From assembly GCA_029931535.1 (NCBI GenBank), contig JAQPZY010001670.1, positions 6,348,501 through 6,412,500 of the forward strand: a DNA stretch of 64,000 nucleotides. The letters are read 5' to 3'. The position numbers were made by a program, and so were the translations under genes. The notes below the pieces were generated by a model, which saw only the letters and a list, made by a program, of their open reading frames with translations, was not told the origin of the DNA and did no database searches. Positions 11,041 to 22,957 of the stretch are shown piece by piece (position 1 is the first letter of the stretch; each line of letters opens with the position of its first letter). The DNA is from Margaritifera margaritifera (lineage: Eukaryota > Mollusca > Bivalvia > Unionida > Margaritiferidae).

Positions 11041-11850
11041 CTTCATGCTTGGCTCATCTCAAACGATCTCTACCAGGAGAAGTTTTCGAGCAAAGTCGCC
11101 AAGTGCATCGTTAAATCCAAGAGGCAATATTCTTCAAAGGTCTATGATGCCAAGTGGAGAATCTTTTGCAATTGGTGCAGTAGGAAACATATCAATCCTA
11201 GCTGTCCCTCATTGAGTGCAGTGGCTGATTTTCTTCTCTTCCTGTTTGAAGAGAGACAATGCTCAGTTTCTACTATCATGGGCTATAGGGCAGCCCTTTC
11301 TAACACTCTCAAATTTTCGAAGGGTCCGGCTAATGTGCGGACTCTCACTTAGCAGACCTGATCAGGTATTTCGAACTGCAAATACCAGTGTCATTTTTTA
11401 TGAGTCCTAGGTCTAATCTCATGTGTCTTGTAGTCCCTTAATAAATCCCCCTATTAAATTTTTAGTGAGGCTTCTTTCGAGAACCTTACCCTCAAGACTG
11501 TTTTCTTGCTCTCCGATGCTCTGTCCATAGAACAAGGCTGTTTGAGATTCAGTGGGAATTATGAGTCGGTTGCTCTCCTTTGCCAACCAGGTCCACAGTC
11601 TCAGTCATATCTGTGCTGGGGATGATCAGGATAGACTTTTATGTCCAGCTAGAGCTTAACAAGAGGGATCTTTCTTTCATGAAAATTAAAGTTCATGAGG
11701 TTCGAGCCATTGCTTCCTCATGAGCCTTATTACCTCATTTGTCTCTGGTTGATGTGATGAAAGCCACGTTTTGGCAATTTCACACTACCTTCTCCTCCTT
11801 TTACCTTCACTTGTTGGCTCACCAGTGGACCATGTAGATACCATCCGGCA
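11040..11850 (+). pseudogene. DIRS tyrosine recombinase, degenerate
   Basis: From 11040 to 11350 one frame is open and reads as the N-terminal DNA-binding domain of a phage-integrase-type recombinase: YSSKVYDAKWRIFCNW, then VADFLLFLFEE, then STIMGYRAALSNTL. The catalytic domain follows in broken frames. VFLLSDALSIEQGCLRF near 11500-11550 occupies the place of the first catalytic Arg block. VHEVRAIAS at 11691-11717 carries the H-x-x-R box. TFSSFYLHLL near 11788 holds the expected nucleophilic Tyr position. The enzyme would insert the circular DNA intermediate. Stops after 11350 and at 11721 inactivate it. Confidence 0.82.
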
Positions 11851-11948
11851 GTAGCCAACGCCTCTACAGTTTGGGTGAGTATTCCTTGTTATTTTCTTTA
11901 ACCAGTTGTGAGATCATCAGCCTCCCACCAAACTGGCAAATTCAGCAT

Positions 11949-12046
11949 TGCAATAGCAACAGAGTAAGCAATTACTGATATTAAAATGTGGTTTTTGGGG
12001 GGTGTAAAACTAATTTTAATTATGTAATACTTACCTGTTGCTATTG
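11949..12046. repeat. DIRS internal complementary region
   Basis: Two abutting halves. Positions 11949-11988 are the reverse complement of the outer left end (6073-6110). Positions 11983-12046 are the reverse complement of the outer right end (about 12252-12317). The halves share AAAATG at their junction, as expected if the region templates the joined ends of a circle. This two-part design is diagnostic for DIRS1-like elements. Confidence 0.85.
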
Positions 12047-12100
12047 CCAGATTCCATCCTTCCTCCCCGCACTGATGTCCCACTTGTAAGGCTACGTCCT

Positions 12101-12317
12101 GAAAAGAATGAAGTATGAATTGTGGGAGTCACATGCTCAGACTGTGGGGTTTACACAGAGAGTCCTATTCACTAGAACTTTCTAATCAACCCTATGGGAG
12201 GATGAATTCTGATCATACGGTCGGGTATTTCCCGTCACGGAAATAGATTAGCTACACAATAGCAACAGGTAAGTATTACATAATTAAAATTAGTTTTACC
12301 CCCCAAAAAACTACATT
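12101..12317. repeat. DIRS right inverted terminal repeat
   Basis: Reverse complement of the left repeat for about 160 bp (GAAAAGAATGAAGTATGAATT inward), with few mismatches. It is followed by a right-specific tail, CAGGTAAGTATTACATAATT onward to CTACATTTT, whose complement is in the second half of the internal complementary region. Confidence 0.85.
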
Positions 12318-13769
12318 TTTCTCTCAAATACTTTATTTGATCACATAAACATTAGAAATTAAACTTGTGTACCTCTAGAATCAGCCCACTGGGAAAAGTG
12401 ACAAAATATTGTCTTTTCCATCTTTATATCATATAGACTATAAAAATATCATCTATGGGAAGAAACTCTTATAAGATACTGTAACAATTTCAAGGAACCA
12501 TGTACCAGTTTCATGCTTTCCTATTTAGACTCAGTCTCAGTCCCAATGATGGCAATGTATCTGGACAACATCCTTCAAAAACATATAGTAAGTTTGAATT
12601 TAATTGAGAACATAAGCAACGTTTTAACTGCTGTCTCAACTGGGCTGTCTAGTGAACAGGGAGTAATCAGATCTGACTCTCATCCAGCATTTCCACCATC
12701 TTGGTATGGAACTTTTCATTCATATGAGTTGATTTACTTAAGGGAGTGGGTTTCAGCAAGGGAGTTTTGCAACTCCTCGGCTTACTCAATTTGGCTGCAG
12801 ACATGTTCCATTTTGGTTTCCTCTTCATGGCCTTTCTTGGCCCAGTGGCATCCCATTTCCAGTCTCCTATATCATTGGATTTCATCTCAACCAAGATAAA
12901 AACAGTTCCTGCATCGGGGTCAGAATAGAGAATGGCTCATGGCAGGGATACCTCAGGAAAACTCCTAGCTGGAGATTATGGTCTGTATGGACACCAGTTT
13001 ATATGGGGGGGGGGGGGGGTGTCACCTGTTGCCGATCTTCAGAATGGTCAGTGGCAGTTGGAGGCCAGATGAGAGGGCCCTTCCATCAACCTTCTGGAAA
13101 TTAAGGCCATAATCAATGCCTTCCATACTTGAAATGATTAGCACTCTGGGAACATGACTTTCATCATGCCGCTTAGTAGTGGTGACGTACATCCTCAAGC
13201 ATGGGAGGACCAGAGCTTTGCGTCCTGGTTTGGGACTTTCTGCACTTGTGTTTCAGGTGCAAGATAATGGTTGAGATAGGACACATCCTCAGGAAGCTCA
13301 ATATCCAGACCTATTCATTAACAAGGAGGGGCAAAACTTCATATTGAGTGGTCCTGACACCCATCAATCTTTCATCAGATTTGTACACTCTAGGATCGTT
13401 TGTTGATAGTTCTCTTTGCAGCAAGGTGGAACCACAAGCTACCCATTTTCAATCTCTCCAGTGCCAGACTCAGAATCCTGGACGGTGGATGCTCTAGCAG
13501 TCATTTTGCACAGGTTTTGGGGCTATGCCTTCCCTCCAACTGTTCTAATCCTTGGAATATATCAGAAGATAATTGGGTCCAACCAGCAAGGTGGTTCAGA
13601 TCACTCCTTTCTGATGGGACAAATTCTGGGTCAGTGATCTACTCAGTCTGATAGACATTCCCAGGAAAATTCCAGTATGCCCAACTGTCTCAAGCAACCC
13701 AGGTCACATGTTTTCCATTGCTGTCCAGATAGGCTCCTCCTTTATGCCTGGCTCATGTGGGGAGAGCCT

Positions 13770-15060
13770 TGCACAGAAAGGAGTTCAGCTCTACAGTCAT
13801 GGAGATGATTGCATGCGCTAGAAGACCCTCCACTTTGATGGCATATGAGGGGAAGTGGCACATCTTTATGGACTGGTGTAAGGAGGAGAAGTTAACCTGA
13901 GGCAGAGGAGTTAACTCCTTACTGCTTTATGATTTATGACACATTCAGACATCATGTGAGAGGATATATAGGCCACATCAAGGACTTTTTTGACTTGGTA
14001 GCCAATTTCAATTGAAATTTGCCCCAGTCACTCACCTTGTTCCCCATATGGAACCTCTCCTGGGTTCTGACAGGGCTCATCTCCATTAAGCTCAAGCCCT
14101 TATCTTGAACATCATTGAAGTTACTATGAAACTAGACATGTTTTTTCATAGCTCTAGCTTCAGCCAGCAGGGTGAATGAATTGCATGTCTGGCCATTGGA
14201 CCTGAACTATCACCAGTTCCATTCAGATGGTTCAGTCATTCAGCTTGCTGGTTGAGCAAATTGCATGTCTTGCCATTAGACCTGAACGGTCTCCAGTTCC
14301 ATTCATGTGGTGCATGTCCAGACATTGGACCTGAACTATCTCAAGTTCTGTTCTGATGGTTCATTCATTCTAATGGTGCAACCAGACTTCATAGCTGAGA
14401 ACAGCCATCAATGGGTAATAAAAATATAACTTTGCTTGCTTTCCTCGGTCAATATTTCAAGAGAGGCAGCCCAGCAAGAACCATTAATATACTCAGGTGC
14501 TACTTGAAATGCACTGAAAGTATTCAAGGGGCCTGATGACCACTCTTTCTGTCAGTAAAGACGGGGAAGCAAGACATAACTCCCCAAACCTTAACATTTT
14601 GGCTAATACCCATTATGAAAATTTCTGCTCAGAAGATTTGAGCCATCTTAGCAAACCGAGCTTTCGAATGCAAAATTGCCATCTACAGATAATCAAAAAG
14701 TGACCATTCACTCACTTTCCTCGATTGATCCTTTGAGAGAGACAGCTCTGCAAGACTCGGTTGCTCAGGGGTTACTTGAAACACATGGAAAACATCTGAA
14801 TGACCCAACAACAACCCTTTCTTCCAGTAAAGATGGGAAAGCAAGATGTAACTTCCCAAGCCTTGCATCCTGGTTCAGATGGGTCATCCATTCACCGTAC
14901 TCCATCATTTCGCAAAATCATATATGCCTCTTGAAAATTTCTGCTCATGAGATTTGAGCCATCTCTGTGAGCCTTGCATTTGAATGCAGCATTTTGATCC
15001 TAATCATCACAGAGGGTGTTGGCTAACATGTACAGTCGACCTTCTCAGGCTTTTATCTTC
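13770..15060 (+). pseudogene. Tyrosine recombinase remnant of the second DIRS copy
   Basis: STLMAYEGKWHIFMDW (about 13828-13880) is the N-terminal domain signature. FFIALASASRVNELHVW (about 14140-14190) is the first catalytic Arg block and is better preserved here than in the first DIRS copy. The following part is scrambled by local duplications: three copies of a roughly 75-bp block at 14175-14350 and two copies of a roughly 270-bp block at 14430-14970. Each of the latter contains a 'GAAAATTTCTGCTCA.GA' segment. Many stops rule out function. Confidence 0.7.
14175..14970. repeat. Local duplications inside the recombinase remnant
   Basis: A block reading GCATGTCTGGCCATTGGACC occurs three times with changes (near 14182, 14263 and 14308). 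A longer block, from TTTCCTCGGTCAATATTTCA to GCTTTCGAATGCAAAATTGC, recurs about 280 bp downstream, from TTTCCTCGATTGATCCTTTG to GCATTTGAATGCAGCATTTT. Confidence 0.7.
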
Positions 15061-15399
15061 TTGATCTAGCATCACAGAGAAGAGAACTGAATCTGGAGGG
15101 CCCATTGGCTGCTGTCCAGACAATTACCAGACCCCTTTAATGACAGCAAAACTTCTTCATGGACATTGGGTTTATAACTTTTGCTGAAATTGTCTGGAAT
15201 TTGTTATTAGGTGAGGTAATGCCACTCATTTTCTCATTACTTTTGTGTAGGTATGATGGTTTACGTGACCCTTGCTTGTTCTGGTTCTGCCTAGTGTTAG
15301 GGGAACAGTTTTATCTTTCAAATAGGGACTAGTCTTATTTGCCCTGAATGGTAACGGTGGCAGAGACTGGATGCTCCTGCATTACCTCCTCCTATTAAC

Positions 15400-15500
15400 T
15401 ATTCTTCTAACATTAATGTAATTGGGTAATGTATTTGATGGAGAAAGGAAATTTTTGTCATAACATTATGTTTCTCTGAGAATACTTACCCAAGCACATT
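15400..15500. other. Possible internal complementary region of the second DIRS copy
   Basis: The segment GTCATAACATTATGTTTCTC followed by AATACTTACCCAAGC sits where the first DIRS has its complementary region and shares the motif AATACTTACC. No matching terminal repeats were found, so this is positional inference. Confidence 0.25.
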
Positions 15501-15765
15501 AGAGATAAACCCTTCTACACCTCTTTGCAAATGTGAGCATCCTCAAAGATGTTTCACCCAAGCTTGAACTGAAGAGCATCTGGTATAATGGTAGACACCT
15601 AGTGGTGTCAAGGGAAGTAATTAAAATGATTTCTTGGAAGAGTTTAACATAAATGCTTTTTTTTGAGGCTATATGATGTATAGATGGGAAAGACAACATA
15701 TTTTGATCCTTCCAGAATTTGAGAGTTAGTTGAGTTTAATTCCTAATATTAATTTTATTGTTAAG

Positions 15766-15881
<116 letters not shown>

Positions 15882-16189
15882 TTTGAGGAACATAATTTAT
15901 AATAAATATTTCCTTTCCCAGAAGTCAAAACATGTTGCACCAGAGTAAAGTGTTGATATGAGGAATGGTTTCAGTTTTTGATATGTCTAATAATAATGTT
16001 TAAATAATAAATCAAGGACAGTTTATCAAGTTTTTAACATCTCACCAATAATGTGATAGTATAGCACATATAAATTTAATCTTGTTTCTAGCAATGTATG
16101 AACTGGACACATGTTACTAGTAATCAAGGTGCTATATATTTGATACTAGTAGCTTTAAATTTTTAAGAAGTTGTGCCATCGATAGATCT

Positions 16190-17893
16190 CCTGATCTATG
16201 ACCAAATAAGTTCTCAGATAAATGTCCTATCTGCCTAAGACTCGGATAAATGTCCTATTTGCCTAAGTCTCAGAGAAATGCCCCATCTGTGTAGACTCAG
16301 AGAAATGCCCCATCTGTGTAGACTCAGAGAATGCCCCATCTGCCTAAGACTCAGAGAAATGTCCTACCTGCTTAAGACACAGATAAATGTCGTATCTGCC
16401 TAAGACTCAGAGAAATGTCCTATCTGCCTAAGACTCCGAGAAATGTACTATCTGCCTAAGACTTAGAGAAATGTCCTGTCTGCCTAAGACATAGAGAAAT
16501 GTCTTATCTACCTAAGTCTCTAAGAAATGTACTATCTGCCTCAGACTCAGAATAATGTCCTATCTGCCTCAGACTCATTGAAATGTACTATCTGCCTAAG
16601 TCTCAGATAAATGTACCTATCTGCCTAAGACTCAGATAAATGTCCAGTCTGCCTAAGACTCAGATAAATATCCTATCTGCCAAAGACTAAGAGAAATGTC
16701 CTATCTGCCTAAGTCTCAGATAAATGTACCTATCTGCCCAAGACTCAGAAAAATGTCCTATCTGCCAAAGACTTAGAGAAATGTACTATCTGCCTAAGTC
16801 TCAGATAAATGTACCTATCTGCCTAAGACTCAGATAAATGTCCAGTCTGCCTAAGACTCAGATAAATGTCCTATCTGCCTAAGACTTGGAGAAATGTCTT
16901 ACCTGCATAAGACTCAATTAAATGTCGTATCTGCCTAAGACTCAGAGAAATGTACTATTGGCCTAAGACTTGGATAAGTGTCCAATCTGCCTAAGACTTA
17001 GATATATGTCCTATCTGCCTAAGACTTAGATAAGTGTCCAATCTGCCTAAGTCTCATATAAATGTCCTATCTGCCCAAGACTTGGATAAGTGTCATATCT
17101 GCCTAAGTCTCAGATAAATGTCCTATCTGCCTAAGACTTGGATAAGTGTCCAATCTGCCTAAGACTTGGATAAGTGTCCAATCTGCCTAAGACTTAGATA
17201 TATGTCCTATCTGCCTAAGACTCAGATAAATGTCCTATCTGCCTAAGTCTCAGATAAATGTCCTATCTGCCTAACACTTGGATAAGTGTCCAATCTTGCT
17301 AAGACTTGGATAAGTGTCATATCTGCCTAAGACTCAGATAAATGTCCAATCTGCCTAAGACTTGGATAAGTGTCCTATCTGCCTAAATCTCAGATAAATG
17401 TCCTATCTGCCTAAGACTTGGATAAATGTCCAATCTGCCTAAGACTTGGATAAGTGCCATATCTGCCTAAGACTCAGATAAATGTCCAATCTGCCTAAGA
17501 CTTAGATATACGTCCTATATGCCTAAGACTTGGATAAGTGTCCAATCTACCTAAGACTCAGATAAGTGTCCAATCTGCCTAAGACTTGGATAAGTGTCAT
17601 ATCTGCCTAAGACTCAGATAAATGTCCAATCTGCCTAAGACTTGGATAAGTGTCCTATCTTCCTAAGTCTCAGATAAATGTCCTATCTGCCTAAGACTTG
17701 GATAAGTGTCCAGTCTGCCTAAGACTTGGATAAATGTCATATCTGCCTAAGACTCAGATAAATGTCCTATCTGCCTAAGACTTGGATAAATGTCATATCT
17801 GCCTAAGACTTGGATAAGTGTCATATCTGCCTAAGACTCAGATAAATGTCCAATCTGCCTAAGACTTAGATATATGTCCTATCTGCCTAAGAC
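16190..17893. repeat. 28-bp minisatellite, about 60 units
   Basis: The unit is approximately CAGATAAATGTCCTATCTGC plus CTAAGACT. Two main variants alternate, one with CAGATAAATGTCCTATC and one with TGGATAAGTGTCCAATC. The first third is more diverged; the last two thirds are more homogeneous and show higher-order patterns of variant order. Confidence 0.92.
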
Positions 17894-18127
17894 CTTCAGA
17901 GTAGCTACAGTATAAATCTTTTTATGTTAAGCTAGTTGGAACACAATCAACAAAGGTTTTCTTGATTTGTACATTTCATATTTTCTTTAGTCTAAAGCAG
18001 TATTATAACAGTCATGAGATGGTGGGTCTACTCCATGTCAGGATTAGTGCTGTGCTTTTACTTGGTTATATAAGGTATGAAACCATCAGCTGACAGGTGC
18101 CAGCCTTGCTACAGAACTAAGTGACCT

Positions 18128-18329
18128 CTTCGATCTTTACTATCAAGTGAGGCTGAGATATACACAACAATGTGTCAGCACTCACCGTGTGACACTGTGG
18201 CTAAGAGCTGTCCTGTTCACATGTTGTTCTTTGGTCTTTACTACCAAGCGAGTCTGAGATATACACTACAGTGTGTCAGCACTCACAGTGTGACACTGTG
18301 GCTAAGAGCTGTCCTGTTCACATGTTGGT
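18128..18329. repeat. Direct duplication, about 105 bp
   Basis: TGAGATATACACAACAATGT with flanks through GCTGTCCTGTTCACATGTTG occurs twice back to back (starts near 18128 and 18232) with few differences. Confidence 0.8.
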
Positions 18330-19135
18330 AGGTGTTTTTGTTTTTAGTGCTGGTGGTAGTAGATAAGCTTGCTGATAACTTCTATTAAAAGTAATTGCAT
18401 TGACTAATTTAAAAATTAATTTACTTTTTGAAAGCAACTGATTTAACAGAGACAGAATAATTTATGTGCTAGCTGTGAGTCATAGTCAGAAATCTAGAGT
18501 TGTCTAGCTTTGTCACATGGACACAAGATTACTTGTCCTGGACAAGCCACTTATAAATGTTCACAAGCCCTATCTTGAATTTCACTTGTCCCAGACATCG
18601 GGGTATGGGATTTGCTCAGTCCTGATTAAGGTTGTACATTTACACAAAAACTGAAAATTTTACAGATATTATTTTTATCTACTGTCTCAGGGTATTAAAT
18701 CATCAGTCTCATTTTACATAATATATACAGGAATACATCGTGTTGTGACTTATGGGGTATTGCAATTATTTGTAACAAGTCAAAACGCATGTTTTCTTAG
18801 GGTTATAGAGGCCATGCTCTTGATAATATTTTTGTCCAACTTTTGCAACCCTTTTGTTATATATGACATATGTTATACTCCTGCATTTGTTATTTTTTGT
18901 GAAGTTTTATATTTCTCAATATATAGAGAAATATTCAAACTTGCAGTTTTGTAATTATTTAAGAGCATCTTTGTACTGTGTTATTTGTCTCATCACTTAT
19001 TATCTAATCCAATTGTATATGCCAGTAACAAACTTTTAAAAAAAGATCATTTATCACTGTTATAAATATGCATTAGCATGAGGAGGTTCTGCTTTCTGCA
19101 TGCAGAACTTACAAAAATTGAAGTGAGCTTATGGT
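18330..19135. other. Unassigned AT-rich spacer
   Basis: No coding motif or RNA seen. The 18500-18600 segment contains a small imperfect repeat around CTTGTCCTGGACAAG. Confidence 0.35.
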
Positions 19136-19139
19136 ATGG

Positions 19140-20440
19140 CCCTTCATCTGTCATGTGTTGTCTGTCATCTGTCTGGTGACCGTCAATAATTACTTTTTTC
19201 AACTCCTTCTAAAAAACTCCCAGACTAATTTTGACCAAACTTGGCACAGAGCATCCGGCATAAATGCCTTTCAAGTTTGTACAAATGATGCTGATCCACC
19301 TTCAGATATGACCCCCATTACTAAAAGTAAAAAAATTTTCTTCAAATAATGATTTATCCAGATCTGCTGAAAAGAATGTTATAAATTTGGTAGAAAAATT
19401 TCAAGTTTGTGCAAATGATGCCATTCCACCATCAAATATAGGTACCATTACCAGGAATAAAAAAACCTGTAATTCATCCATCAGCATTTGCTATTTCCAA
19501 CATCTTCTAAAAACATTGCCAGACCAGTTTCAACTAAACTTGGCACAGAATATCCTGGCATAAAGGCCTTTCAAATTTGTACAAATGATGCTGATCTGCG
19601 ATCAAATAAGGCCACCATTTGTAAAACTAGAAAATCTTTAAATTTCTTCTCAGTAAGTGCTTAACAGAACTTGATCAAATTTGACAGAAAGCATCTTGGA
19701 ATGAAGACCTTTCAAGTTTATACAGATGATGCCAATCTAGTATCAAATATGACTGCCATTACCATCATCCATCAACAATTGCTTTTTTCAACTTCTCAAA
19801 AACCACTGGATCACTTTCAACCAAACTTAGCACAGAACATCATGGCATGAAAGCCATTAACATTTATACAAATGATGCTGTTCTACCATCATATATGGCC
19901 ACCATTACTAAAAACAAACAAAACTTTAAATCACTTCTCAGCAGAATTTAGCATTCTGGTAGCTAGGGCTTTAATATTTATACAGATGATGTTGAATTGC
20001 AATTAAATATGGCTGTTATTACTAAAATGGAATATCCTTAAATGACTTCTTTTCAAAAACAACACATAAGAATCCTAATTTTACAGAAAGCATTCTGGCA
20101 TGAAGGGTTTTTAAGTTTGTACAAATGATGCTAATCTGTCAGCAAATATGGCACCTGTTACAAAAAATAGAAAACCCTTCAATAACTTCTAAGTAACAGC
20201 TTAACAGAATTTGACCAAATTTAACAGAAAGTGTCCAAGCATGAACATTTTTAAGATTTTTACAAATCATGCCATTCTGCAGTCAAATATTGCTGCTGTT
20301 ACTACAGGTAGAAACACTTTTACACAACTTTATCCAAAAAAACAACACTGAACAGAATATGACCAAATCTGACACAAAGCATCCTGGCCAACTCCTCTTG
20401 TATTTGGCTGTTAGTCATATGTCAGCCAGGTGAGTGATCT
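19140..20440. repeat. Diverged tandem array, about 145-165 bp monomer
   Basis: Eight or so units are each recognisable by a block like GCATGAAGGCCTTTCAAGTT, then TGTACAAATGATGCTGATCT, then 'CATCAAATATGGCCACCATTACTAAAA', near 19258, 19395, 19552, 19695, 19845, 19960, 20095 and 20240. They are heavily diverged, which indicates an old array without recent homogenisation. Confidence 0.75.
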
Positions 20441-20559
20441 CTTGTTTGAAACTGCTGTAGTTTGGTACATAAACAAGTAGACCTGAAACATATAACTTAC
20501 ACTCAAATCAAAATATTTGCTTGCAAATATTCTAATAGAAAATAGATATTAGAATATTC

Positions 20560-20790
20560 ATTTGTTTACCTAGTTAGTAGCGACACCTAAAACCAGAATA
20601 AGAAGTCGACGGTGCTGACAACAGACACTCCTTTTTGTCAGTAAAACAAAGGGAAAACCATCAATAGGACTACTCCACTTTTCACAAACAACACCAAGTG
20701 ACTAGCTCTCACGGTTTAGAATTGAACCCCTCGATGAGTCCATGCTAGTTCTCTTATCCTATCAGCCACTCATAACTTATGTCAATGTAA
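20560..20790 (-). repeat. Possible tRNA-derived SINE
   Basis: On the minus strand TGGCTGATAGG (20758-20768) fits a Pol III A box and GGTTCAATTCT (20718-20728) fits a B box, 29 bp apart, as in tRNA-derived SINE heads. The body runs towards lower coordinates. No second copy was found here and the 3' end is uncertain. Confidence 0.45.
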
Positions 20791-21936
20791 ACATGATATT
20801 TCAAACTTTTTCTCCATGTACAATTTAAGTACTTTACTAATCATTTAATGGCCATTTGTACAGTGTTTCTATGTTTTTTTCATGACTTGTCCACCTGGAT
20901 CCAATTATGAGGGTATACACTTTGGGTATGTCACACAGTGAATAGGCTACTTTCAGTTTTGATTGGTGCTTATTGTTTGACCAAGACTGGAATAGATTAA
21001 TATAAACACTTACATCCAATTAGAGTTGAGCATGGCCTATTCACTGCATAACATAAAAAACATGATCTAGAACAAGGGTCATATCAAAGTGAACAAATGC
21101 TTTCAGCAGAGTAACTTAATTGAGAATTTTAGCATTATTGGATTCAATACGTATAGTCCTGTAATTTAGTCAAAATTGGAATTGTTACACATTAAAATTA
21201 TGTAATAATTTAGTCATCACCTGTGTGTTGAATTTTCTTACATTTTTCACACTGGTCAAGTTACATTGAAAGTCAATTTGTGCAATTTTCATTGTGAACA
21301 AAAATGACATCCTATAGAATTTATTTTTAGATAGTCCCTGAGCAAGTAATTGAGAGTTACTGCCCTGTTTTACCTTTAGTGCAATTTCAGCACAAAACAA
21401 ACATTCTGGTCATACTGAGGTTGAAGATAAACAGAGAAATAACACCTATATTCATTTGATTATTAGTTGAAATAATAAAAAAGCAACATTTACTCAACAC
21501 CCCTAAAATGCAATTTAATTAGATTTAGATGACTCAGTTAACAGTGTTTTCAATCTAGCTCAGTGGCACTAGAGAGAGTGAGGGAAGTTGTAAAAAAAAT
21601 ACCAAGACAGAGAACAAAAAGATCATTTGATAGCTTTATTGACATGGGTGAATAATCAAATTCTAGCCAATTACATGCCACAAATATTTGAATAGGAAAA
21701 TCAGGTTTTCGTTTCAGTTCTATAAGCAAGTTTCAGTGTGTAAATCTTTGCCAGCTAATAAGTGCACATAATCAAACTAGCCTAGAGAGGTTATGGAATA
21801 TGTATCTATTACCTGGCAGTTAGCAAACTAATGTATATTATGTGCATTTTTAGTACATCCTATTTATGAATATAATTATTGCACCTTCGTTTTATCAGAC
21901 TTTAAATTTACTGCAAAAGCTAGAATCCTGAGGCAG
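20791..21936. other. Unassigned AT-rich sequence
   Basis: No conserved coding frame, repeat partner or RNA gene recognised. The longest open frames (60-71 codons) have chance composition. Confidence 0.4.
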
Positions 21937-22245
21937 CTGTTGTATACTTATATTACACTTATGTATCCAGTAGAATCTGGCTGTTGTATACTTATATTAC
22001 ACTTATGTATCCAGTAGAATATGGCTGTTGTATACTTATATTACACTTATGTATCCAGTAGAATCTGGCTGTTGTATACTTATATTACACTTATGTATCC
22101 AGTAGAATATGGCTGTTGTATACTTATATTACACTTCTGTATCCGGTAGAATCTGACTGTTGTATACTTATATTACACTTATGTATCCAGTAGAATATGG
22201 CTGTTGTATACTTATATTACACTTCTGTATCCAGTAGAATCTGGC
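21937..22245. repeat. 44-bp minisatellite, 7 units
   Basis: The unit starts GGCTGTTGTATACTTATATT and continues ACACTTATGTATCCAGTAGA plus ATCT or ATAT. Alternating ATCTGG and ATATGG endings suggest an 88-bp dimer as the amplified unit. Confidence 0.92.
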
Positions 22246-22249
22246 TGCC

Positions 22250-22930
22250 TCAACCATGATTGGCTCAAACACCCTGGATCTGTCAAACATGATTGATTCA
22301 AACACCCAGGATTAGTAAAAAGATGATTGGTTCAGACACACTGGATCTGTCTAACTGGTTTTTAAAACTTTACAGAATGTCCATCATTTTATTAGATCTA
22401 ATTGACTGGAACTACAGGCCCCAATATTAGAAGCGATTGGTCATGGATTTGGCATCAGCCAATCAGATGTCATAACTTTAAATTTGATATGAGTGTCAAA
22501 TGTGGGAATTATATGTAATCTTGGGACATGATCTCTCAGATTCACTCTTCCCCTTGGAGGTTAGAGATACCAATGTACTACTCTAGTTGGGAAATAGGTT
22601 TCCCTTTATTCATGGCACATGCACATGTTTGGATATTTCTTTAGTAACTAACCATTTACTAGTATTCCATGTTTTCATCTAAAGAATACTCATGTTTATT
22701 ACTAGGGAATGCCTTGCTGAGCATAGCCTCTGATTATTTCAAACGCAGTTTAAGTCATTTGTAATACAGCTCAAGGGACCAGCCAATAATTGTTGACTGT
22801 GTGCAGGTTTTCATAGAAGAGGAAGAAATCATCGATCATGCTATCATTAAGATTTGTATTGGTGCCTTGTTACATACAAACTTTGGCTACATCAGTTTGT
22901 TATAATTGGTTATGCTGTGAGTGCTTAGAA
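22250..22930. other. Unassigned spacer
   Basis: It begins with three diverged copies of an 'ATGATTGGTTCAAACACCCTGGATCTGT' type block (22250-22350). The rest has no recognisable content. Confidence 0.4.
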
Positions 22931-22957
22931 GTTCAGGGTGTACTCCAATCTTTTGAA

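Larger units (their letters stand above)
6073..12317 (+). mobile_element. DIRS-type tyrosine-recombinase retrotransposon, degenerate
   Basis: A roughly 6.2-kb element has every structural hallmark of DIRS1-like retroelements: inverted terminal repeats, an internal complementary region, and gag, RT, RNase H and tyrosine recombinase (YR) coding in that order on the plus strand. The known cycle of this class is reverse transcription followed by YR-mediated insertion of a circular intermediate without target-site duplication. The reading frames are broken by several frameshifts and stops, so this copy is inactive. The architecture is nonetheless complete, which suggests decay after insertion rather than 5' truncation. 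A second, older DIRS-like copy lies immediately downstream. Confidence 0.88.
12500..15720 (+). mobile_element. Second, older DIRS-like retroelement remnant
   Basis: A heavily mutated plus-strand DIRS-like copy starting part-way through RT. LLGLLNLAADMFHFG (about 12760-12805) corresponds to LLGTLNSASDLVTLG of the first element. An RNase H remnant (MDTSLYG near 12988, then SINLLEIKAIINAFH near 13084-13130) and ISPVPDSESWTVDA (13455-13500) follow in the same order as in the first copy, and then a tyrosine recombinase. Identity to the 6-12 kb element is low, so this is a different, older family. Whether the first element landed inside it cannot be settled because no left part is visible before 6073. 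Confidence 0.75.

Noticed and set aside
16190..17893. CRISPR-like array
   Set aside because: Units are contiguous with no unique spacers, in a eukaryotic context. Likewise the 31-, 38-, 44- and 58-bp arrays.
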